18,156 nt of DNA from Polaromonas sp. UBA5171 (lineage in GTDB: Bacteria; Pseudomonadota; Gammaproteobacteria; Burkholderiales; Burkholderiaceae_C), in the NCBI GenBank assembly GCA_002413395.1, contig DHWX01000045.1:1-18156 (forward strand). Reading direction: 5' to 3'. Positions 7,019 through 12,731 of the stretch are shown here, one piece after another (position 1 is the first letter of the stretch; the number at the start of each line of letters is the position of its first letter). The notes under the pieces are model-generated. The model worked only from the letters and a program-made list of their open reading frames with translations. It was not told the DNA's origin and did not search any database. A program made the translations under genes and the position numbers.

Positions 7019-9112
7019 TCAGGCTTGGCGAATATCGTTGATCGCGATTTCATTGTCCGCCGAGTAAATATCTATCACCCTGCAGTCACTGCACATCTTG
7101 AGGCGGTCGGCGGCCGCGCCCTGAAACATGGCGTGCCCGGCCAGCTTGCCGAGCATGGATTCGATTGCCTTGAGGGTGCCAAAGGGTTTGCCGCAACGCA
7201 CGCAGGCATAGGGCTGCAGCTCATTGAGCACGATCGCTTCCTTGCGCTGCGCCGTGAGCCTGAGCTGCGGCACCAGCGAAAGGGCTTTCTCGGGACAGGT
7301 CTTGATGCACAGGCCGCATTGCACGCAGTTCTTCTCAATGAATTTGAGCTGGGGGGCTTGCGGATTGTCCTGCAGGGCGCTGGCGGGACAGGCGTTGACG
7401 CAGCTCAGGCACAGGGTACAGGCATCCCTGTTGATGGCCAGTGCGCCCAGCGGCGAGCCGGTGGCTGGCAGCGCGATCACCTCGGGCTGAGCAGCAGCCT
7501 GAGCCACCAGATGATCAAGCGCCAACTCCAGCGTGGCGCGCTTGTCGGCCAGCACGGAAAATCCCGCTGACTTGGCCACACCCTGGGCTGACGCGGCCTG
7601 CAAATCAGCGTCAAGCCCGGCCAGATCGCGTGCATCCCTCGCATGAAGAAGCCGGAAATGTTCGCCTTGATAACCCAAGCCACTGAGGATGGCCTGTGCC
7701 ACATCCATCTGCGCGCGCACGGCATCCGTGTACTGGAGTGCTTCCTCATCCGTCATGAGCAGCCAGACCTGCGAGGCCCCATGAGCGATGGCCGAGAGCC
7801 ACAGTTCCAGCCCGGTCGAGGCGGTATGCCACATCGCCACGGGCAGCACGCGCGCTGGCACGCCATGCGTCGCTGGATCAAGCCGGGCCAGGCGCCCCAG
7901 ATCACCGAGCAGACGCGAGCCCGCTTCCTGGCTGTGCAGCAACAGGGCGGCCTGCTTGCCGCCAGCACGGGTGTAGGTGGCCAGCAGGGTCTTGATTTTC
8001 GTGCCCTGGTCGCCAGCGCGCGGATAGCTATAACCCAGCGCACCGCTGGGGCAGACCGTGGTACAGGCACCGCAGCCCACGCACAGATTGGCATTGACCA
8101 CAATCTGCTGGCGTCCACGCTCGCTGCTGATGGCTGAAGCCGAACAGACATCGATGCAGGCAGTGCAGCCGATTTTCTCGTTCCGGCTGTGGGCACACAG
8201 CTTTTGCTTATAGACCACAAACCGGGGCTTTTCAAACTCACCCACGAGCGCCTGCAACTGCAGCAGTGTGCGGCTGTCGTGACCATCCCAGCGGAAGTAG
8301 CCCTGGGGCAGCGCGTGTTGCGTGAAAGCGGGCTTAGCTCGCAGGTCGAGCACCAGATCAAATGATTCGCTCAAGCCCTCGGGTTCGCGGCTGAAGTCGA
8401 TCGCCCCGGCCACGGCGCAGGCCTTGACACAAGCCCTGTGGGATTTACATAAAGAGCTATCAATTTGATAGTCAAATCCAATTGCGCCTTCGGGACATGC
8501 AGCCACGCAGGCATTACAGCGGGTACACAGGTCCAGATCGATCGGATTGCTGCACTGCCATTTCAGCTCGAACGCGCCCAGCCAGCCCGTCAGGTTCTGA
8601 ATTTTCCCGGCCAGTACCGGGTAGCGCCGTTCCTGCACACCACCGTCGCGGCCAGCCCCCAGGCTGAACAGCGTGACATCCAGCGTATCCGACAGCAACC
8701 CGGCCGCGCGCTCAGCCGCATCGAGTTCACCAATGATCAACAGGCGGCCCGTGCTGCTGTAGCTGACGGTGGGCACCGGTTCGGCCTCAGGCAGGTGGGC
8801 CACAGCGAGCAGGGCCGCGATCTTCGGGCTGGCTTGGGCGGCGTCCTTGCTCCATCCGCCGGTCTCACGGATATTGACAAATCTGATGACCGAGCTGGCG
8901 CCTTCGGTTTGCTGCCCGATCTCGGCAAACAGGCGCTTTTCCTGGGTACAAGCCACCATGACATCATCGCCCGACAGAATCGCTTTCTGGAACGCGCCCA
9001 CCTGGCGGCGGCACAGCGCCGAATGCAGCGTCAAATTTTCATGAAGTGCCTCGCCCAGTGCCTGGGGCTGTAGGGGCATGGTTTGGTTGCAGTCGCAAAT
9101 GAGTGTGGGCAT
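7019..9112 (-). CDS. HdrA-like polyferredoxin with six ferredoxin-type Cys motifs
   Basis: This 697-aa, probably cytoplasmic protein has no signal or membrane segment. The N-terminus (LICDCNQTMPL, then CRRQVGAF and MVACTQEKRLF, residues 4-62) resembles the CxC-N...VVAC entry domain of HdrA. GRLLIIGELDAAERAAGLL (123-141) recalls a Rossmann strand but lacks GxGxxG. Iron-sulfur sets are C196/199/202/206, C222/228/232 (incomplete spacing), C306/316/319/323, C344/347/350/354, C565/568/571/575 and C596/599/602/606. A CVRCGKPF...CSDC pair (637-677) looks like a zinc ribbon. Residues 385-510 form a cluster-free domain resembling the MvhD-type region. Proteins like this accompany FDH, DUF3305/3306 and TorD genes; their role is unproven. 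I chose ATG 9112; a TTG at 9145 would add 11 residues, and neither has a Shine-Dalgarno. Confidence 0.85.
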   Translation of the reverse strand: MPTLICDCNQTMPLQPQALGEALHENLTLHSALCRRQVGAFQKAILSGDDVMVACTQEKRLFAEIGQQTEGASSVIRFVNIRETGGWSKDAAQASPKIAALLAVAHLPEAEPVPTVSYSSTGRLLIIGELDAAERAAGLLSDTLDVTLFSLGAGRDGGVQERRYPVLAGKIQNLTGWLGAFELKWQCSNPIDLDLCTRCNACVAACPEGAIGFDYQIDSSLCKSHRACVKACAVAGAIDFSREPEGLSESFDLVLDLRAKPAFTQHALPQGYFRWDGHDSRTLLQLQALVGEFEKPRFVVYKQKLCAHSRNEKIGCTACIDVCSASAISSERGRQQIVVNANLCVGCGACTTVCPSGALGYSYPRAGDQGTKIKTLLATYTRAGGKQAALLLHSQEAGSRLLGDLGRLARLDPATHGVPARVLPVAMWHTASTGLELWLSAIAHGASQVWLLMTDEEALQYTDAVRAQMDVAQAILSGLGYQGEHFRLLHARDARDLAGLDADLQAASAQGVAKSAGFSVLADKRATLELALDHLVAQAAAQPEVIALPATGSPLGALAINRDACTLCLSCVNACPASALQDNPQAPQLKFIEKNCVQCGLCIKTCPEKALSLVPQLRLTAQRKEAIVLNELQPYACVRCGKPFGTLKAIESMLGKLAGHAMFQGAAADRLKMCSDCRVIDIYSADNEIAINDIRQA

Positions 9113-9419
9113 GAGGTTTTGTGGGCTGGCACCGGCGTCAGACAAAAGCGTGGGTTGGCTGGGGGTTTGAGACTAATGCGGAGAAGCGGGCTGGCGCCAC
9201 GATTTCAGGAGACTGTGCCACGATTTCCCTGTCGGGGATATTCGCATTTTCCCGCGGGGAAAACGCCGGTTCGTTCCGTTGGGTCGTTGCCCGAGGGTCA
9301 AAGCACGGACCGCCAACTCACCCATCACATTGACGGGACGATGGTCTGGCGGCTCATCTTGATTCGCACCTGACGATCAGGAGCAGGAAACATCTTAAAG
9401 GAAGAGGATGCGGAGTTCC
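9113..9419. promoter_or_regulatory. 307-bp non-coding region with direct and inverted repeats
   Basis: No convincing gene lies here. It holds a direct repeat GCCACGATTTC (9196-9206 and 9217-9227; starts 21 bp apart, two helical turns) and a 17-bp inverted repeat TTTTCCCGCGGGGAAAA (9247-9263). A nested inverted repeat is also present (CCGCCA/TGGCGG at 9310-9315 and 9347-9352 around CCATC/GATGG at 9322-9326 and 9340-9344), as is a small CCTGA/TCAGG hairpin (9369-9381). It separates fabB from the polyferredoxin gene on the same strand. It may contain the latter's promoter and fabB's transcript end, but I see no clean -35/-10 or T-run terminator. Confidence 0.5.
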
Positions 9420-10646
9420 TTATCCGTTGTAACGCTGAAAAATCAGTGTGGCGTTAGTTCCACCAAAACCAAAACTGTTCGACATGATGGTATTTAACGT
9501 GACGTTGTCCTGGCGTTCACGCACGATGGGAATGCCCTGCGCTCCCGGGTCCAACTGCGTAATGTTGGCTGAAGCACTCAGGAAATTTTCTTCCATCATC
9601 AACAGGGAATAAATCGCCTCATTGACGCCTGCCGCGCCCAATGCGTGGCCCGTCAGCGATTTTGTGGAACTGACCCTCGGCACGCCCCCCGGGCCAAACA
9701 CCGTGCGCAGGGCGTCAAGCTCCTTGGTATCGCCAACCGGCGTACTGGTGCCGTGGGCATTGACGTAATCAATCTTGCTGCCGCCAATGGTTGCCATCGC
9801 TTGTTGCATGCACCGCACCGCACCTTCGCCTGAGGGCTGAACCATGTCATAGCCATCTGAAGTTGCTCCGTAACCTGTCAGTTCCGCATAGATTTTTGCG
9901 CCACGCGCCTTGGCGTGTTCCAGCTCTTCAATCACCAGTACCCCGCCGCCGCCAGAGATCACAAACCCGTCCCGGGTTTCGTCAAAGGGCCTGGACGCTG
10001 TCGTTGGCGTGCCATTGTATTTGGAAGATAACGCGCCCATCGCATCAAACAACATGGACATGGTCCAATGCACTTCTTCGCCGCCGCCGGCAAACACCAC
10101 ATCCTGCTTGCCCATCTGGATCAGTTCCATTGCATGGCCAATGCAGTGGGCACTGGTGGCGCAGGCTGAAGTGATCGTATAGTTGACACCTTTAATCTTG
10201 TAAGGCGTTGCCAGGCAGGCGGTGTTGGTGCTGGACATGCTTCTGGGCACCATGTACGGCCCCACTCGCTTGATGCCTTTTGCGCGCAGAATATCAGCCG
10301 CCTCAACAATATTCGAGGTGGACGGACCGCCAGAGCCCATCACCAGGCCGGTTTTAAAATTTGACACCTCCGATTCACGCAGCCCGGAATCATCAATGGC
10401 CTGCTGCATGGCAATATAGTTGAACGCAGCGCCATCACCCATAAAGCGTTTTATCTTGCGGTCAATGAATGCGTCAACATCTATATTGATAGCACCATGA
10501 ACATGACAGCGGAAACCCATTTCCCGGTAAACCTCCGAGAAACTGATTCCAGAACGGCCTTCTTTCAGGGAATCGACAACTTCTTTCCGGTTATTTCCAA
10601 TACTGGAAACAATACCCAAACCGGTGACTACGACTCTTTTCATCAT
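9420..10646 (-). CDS. fabB: 3-oxoacyl-ACP synthase I (FabB)
   Basis: This 408-aa condensing enzyme extends acyl-ACP with malonyl-ACP. FabB is the form needed to elongate cis-unsaturated intermediates made by FabA. The catalytic triad is visible: Cys162 in TSACATSAHC, His298 in NAHGTSTPVGD and His334 in KSLTGHALGAAG, with Lys329 of the same motif. The closing SNSFGFGGTNATLIF is typical. Length matches E. coli FabB (406). ATG 10646 (a second ATG follows directly) has AGGGGG 5 nt upstream, which overlaps the fabA stop codon, so the pair is coupled. FabF is the alternative, but adjacency to fabA and MVPRSMSSTNTACLAT favour FabB. Base composition is lower in GC than that of the FDH genes. Confidence 0.95.
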   Translation of the reverse strand: MMKRVVVTGLGIVSSIGNNRKEVVDSLKEGRSGISFSEVYREMGFRCHVHGAINIDVDAFIDRKIKRFMGDGAAFNYIAMQQAIDDSGLRESEVSNFKTGLVMGSGGPSTSNIVEAADILRAKGIKRVGPYMVPRSMSSTNTACLATPYKIKGVNYTITSACATSAHCIGHAMELIQMGKQDVVFAGGGEEVHWTMSMLFDAMGALSSKYNGTPTTASRPFDETRDGFVISGGGGVLVIEELEHAKARGAKIYAELTGYGATSDGYDMVQPSGEGAVRCMQQAMATIGGSKIDYVNAHGTSTPVGDTKELDALRTVFGPGGVPRVSSTKSLTGHALGAAGVNEAIYSLLMMEENFLSASANITQLDPGAQGIPIVRERQDNVTLNTIMSNSFGFGGTNATLIFQRYNG

Positions 10647-10655
10647 TCGCGCCCC

Positions 10656-11171
10656 CTAAAAACTTTCTGTCTGAACAAATAAGCCAACCCGCAAATCGGT
10701 TGCCTCGTAAATGACCTTGCCATCAACTTCCATGGTGGCGTCAGCAATACCCATCACCAGCTTTCGCATGATCACTCTTTTCAAATTGATTCGATATACC
10801 ACTTTTTTGGCGGTGGGAAGTACTTGCCCAGAAAATTTGACTTCACCTACACCCAGAGCGCGGCCCTTGCCAGGGCCACCCATCCAGCACAGATAGAAGC
10901 CAACAAGCTGCCACATGGCGTCCAACCCCAGACAACCGGGCATCACGGGGTCGCCCTGAAAATGACAGGCAAAAAACCATAAATCAGGCCTGATATCCAG
11001 CTCCGCAATAATCTCACCCTTTCCATAGGCACCGCCTTTATCCGATATATGGGTAATGCGATCCATCATCAACATATTGGGTAGTGGCAACTGCGCATTT
11101 TTCGGCCCGTACAGCTCTCCCCTGCCGGACTTCAGTAATTCTTCACGCGTAAAACTGTGCTGTTTTTCCAT
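10656..11171 (-). CDS. fabA: 3-hydroxydecanoyl-ACP dehydratase/isomerase (FabA)
   Basis: This 171-aa enzyme dehydrates 3-hydroxydecanoyl-ACP and isomerises the product to the cis-3 form, starting unsaturated fatty acid synthesis without oxygen. Active-site His70 (WFFACHFQGDPVMPG) and Asp84 (CLGLDAMWQLVGF) are present, with GRALGVGEVKFSGQVLPTAK. Length and start match E. coli FabA (172) when ATG 11171 is used. A TTG at 11195 would add eight residues that the E. coli enzyme lacks. No Shine-Dalgarno precedes the ATG, which is unusual, and the leader is very AT-rich. It forms a two-gene operon with fabB, 9 nt apart. GC on individual lines of the gene falls to 40%. Confidence 0.94.
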   Translation of the reverse strand: MEKQHSFTREELLKSGRGELYGPKNAQLPLPNMLMMDRITHISDKGGAYGKGEIIAELDIRPDLWFFACHFQGDPVMPGCLGLDAMWQLVGFYLCWMGGPGKGRALGVGEVKFSGQVLPTAKKVVYRINLKRVIMRKLVMGIADATMEVDGKVIYEATDLRVGLFVQTESF

Positions 11172-11203
11172 AATATTTGCGATACTTTGCTTCAATGTTG
11201 TAA

Positions 11204-11209
11204 ATTATA
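11204..11209 (-). promoter_or_regulatory. TATAAT -10 box of fabA-fabB
   Basis: A perfect TATAAT on the minus strand lies 33 bases before the fabA ATG in a 60-base line that is only 25% GC. No TTGACA-like -35 is found 16-18 bp upstream, so an activator or UP-type AT-rich DNA may contribute. A start near 11197 gives a leader of about 26 nt. Confidence 0.55.
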
Positions 11210-11405
11210 AAATTACCAGATAACTGCCGAGAAATATCGCCTTGACTCTTAACTGCGCTGTCCATCAAGCGTAAATTTAAATACCTTCGGGCGTCCTCCA
11301 TGGCTCCCTGAAAAAAATAATAATTCAACATGACATTGTGATGACATATTTCCCGGACTTTATATCAAACTGGTTTTCGCCATATATATCCGCCTGAGCA
11401 AGGTT

Positions 11406-12038
11406 TCATGACGTGCCAGGCCCCGCATCCAGGGCCGCAGAAGTGGGATCCGACGGGCCGGCGGCAGCGCCTGGGGCGCCCATTCTGATTTTCTCCAGAT
11501 TTTCAGGGGACTGTGCCTCGATTTTAGTGTTGGGGCCATGTGCATTTTCCCACGGCAAGGAGGTGGTGACGTTTTGTTTTTCAGCGCCAGCTTCGACCGC
11601 TGCTTCGCCTTTTTTTTCGCTATCAAACAAGTTGAGAAACTTCGCCCCAGCCATCTGCCGCAGCATGGACGGGGAAACAGGATCGGGTTGCGAGTAGTCA
11701 CCAATGTAAGTATCCAGCCCGTCCATTACGTTGAAGTGCGGATCGGCAAACAGCTTTTTCATTGCGGCGTTGCGCACCTCGGCAGCGACATTATTTGCCA
11801 TGAAGGGCTTGAAGTCCGAGGCCTGCGTCAGCAGTTTCACATCGTCAAGGGACAGCACCTCGCCTTGGGGCGGCTCTTGGGCGGCGGACGGAGTAGCCAC
11901 GGCGAGCAAGGAAACCTCCGCGACGCCCGGTGTGCCGGGTTGCATGACGGCGACCGGCTCATCCAGCGGCTTGCCCTGTAAGGACTCAGTCTTGCGGTAC
12001 GCCCAGCGGCCCAAAAATCCCTTCGGCGCTTCAGCCAT
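11406..12038 (-). CDS. DUF3306-like protein of FDH locus
   Basis: This 210-aa soluble protein starts MAEAPKGFLGRWAYRKTES, the FLxRW-RRK opening of DUF3306. The conserved core is near residues 85-140 (DFKPFMANNVAAEVRNAAMK, then FADPHFNVMDGLDTYIGDYS). The tail from about 150 is low-complexity, rich in Ala, Gly and Pro. No cofactor motif or cysteine is visible. DUF3306 proteins are regularly encoded beside DUF3305, polyferredoxin and FDH genes; their function is unknown to me, and a maturation or assembly role is inferred from context. I chose ATG 12038 because GGAGG lies 5 nt upstream; it overlaps the DUF3305 stop by 8 nt. An upstream TTG (12053) is less likely. Confidence 0.85.
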   Translation of the reverse strand: MAEAPKGFLGRWAYRKTESLQGKPLDEPVAVMQPGTPGVAEVSLLAVATPSAAQEPPQGEVLSLDDVKLLTQASDFKPFMANNVAAEVRNAAMKKLFADPHFNVMDGLDTYIGDYSQPDPVSPSMLRQMAGAKFLNLFDSEKKGEAAVEAGAEKQNVTTSLPWENAHGPNTKIEAQSPENLEKIRMGAPGAAAGPSDPTSAALDAGPGTS

Positions 12039-12618
12039 TGCCGCCTCCGCCAAATTTCTTTTCAGTGCTCACCCGTGCCGGCTTGCCAAAACGATCCTGC
12101 AGGGGCTTGAAACTTTGCGGACGCTGGCGGCGCTTGGGCTCCAGCACGTAATGCGCGTCAACAAAAGCCTGTAGCCACTGCACCACCTGCGGCGGTGCGG
12201 GCACCTGCTCGACCGTCTCCTGAGCATCGAGCCAGCGCCCTGCGTCATGGTAGCTCAGCGTGACAATCTGCGGCACTGCCACTGGTTCATCGGCCAATTT
12301 GGCCTCTTCTTCCATGCGCCAAACCACCCAGAAGCAGGGCTGCGACGTGGTGACGTTGAGGTAGTAACCTTCTGCGTCGTCGGCAAACAGCTCGACCTTG
12401 AAGCCCGGATGCAGCCAGCGCTCCTCGCGCTCATCCTTGAGCAGCAAACGCGGCTGTCCACCAAAGGCGTCTTCATTCGGCACAATGTCGGCCAGTACCC
12501 AGCGCCATGTTTGCCAGGCGTTCCCAATGTATTCGCGGCGCATGACCACCGCCACCGCCACACATGGACGGCGATGAACCCCTTCTGCTTCTGGCGACTG
12601 CAACAAAAAATCGGACAT
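12031..12618 (-). CDS. DUF3305-like protein of FDH locus
   Basis: This 195-aa soluble protein matches the DUF3305 pattern. An early VAVVMRREYIGNAWQTWRW block (residues 22-40) is followed by HPGFKVELFADDAEGYYLNV and SQPCFWVVWRMEEE, then WLDAQETVEQVPAPP and a basic C-terminal tail (EPKRRQRPQSFKPL). No signal peptide, membrane segment or metal motif is seen; the two cysteines are not arranged as a cluster site. It lies between fdsA (113-bp gap) and the DUF3306 gene (8-nt overlap), so it is probably co-expressed with the NAD-linked FDH. The family is known only by its association with FDH gene clusters. A GGGTG sequence 3-7 nt before ATG 12618 is a weak ribosome site. Confidence 0.85.
   Translation of the reverse strand: MSDFLLQSPEAEGVHRRPCVAVAVVMRREYIGNAWQTWRWVLADIVPNEDAFGGQPRLLLKDEREERWLHPGFKVELFADDAEGYYLNVTTSQPCFWVVWRMEEEAKLADEPVAVPQIVTLSYHDAGRWLDAQETVEQVPAPPQVVQWLQAFVDAHYVLEPKRRQRPQSFKPLQDRFGKPARVSTEKKFGGGGNG
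12044..12048 (-). promoter_or_regulatory. Ribosome binding site fixing the DUF3306 start
   Basis: GGAGG on the minus strand lies inside the end of the DUF3305 gene and 5 nt before ATG 12038. It supports that start over the TTG 15 bases further upstream. Confidence 0.75.
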
Positions 12619-12731
12619 GCACCCAGTGTACGGTGGTCTTTGCGATCCCTGCTGAAATGGCCTGCGCTGGCTCTGGATTTAGACCCTCTCCTCTTGGGGG
12701 AAAACAGGGGGTGAGTGTTGGCGCCGCATGA

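Noticed and set aside
9185..9201. Sigma-54-like TGGC...GC on the minus strand before the polyferredoxin gene
   Set aside because: GG and GC are one base too close and the flanking bases do not match, so it is not a convincing -24/-12 element.
9369..9381. CCTGA/TCAGG hairpin as fabB terminator
   Set aside because: Only a 5-bp stem with no T-run on the minus strand; too weak to call.
11143..11331. 62-codon minus-strand frame (or 52 codons from ATG 11301) overlapping the fabA start
   Set aside because: It covers the fabA TATAAT box and start codon in another frame, has no recognisable homology, and only the inner ATG has a nearby GGGAG with poor spacing. The AT-rich leader function explains the region better.
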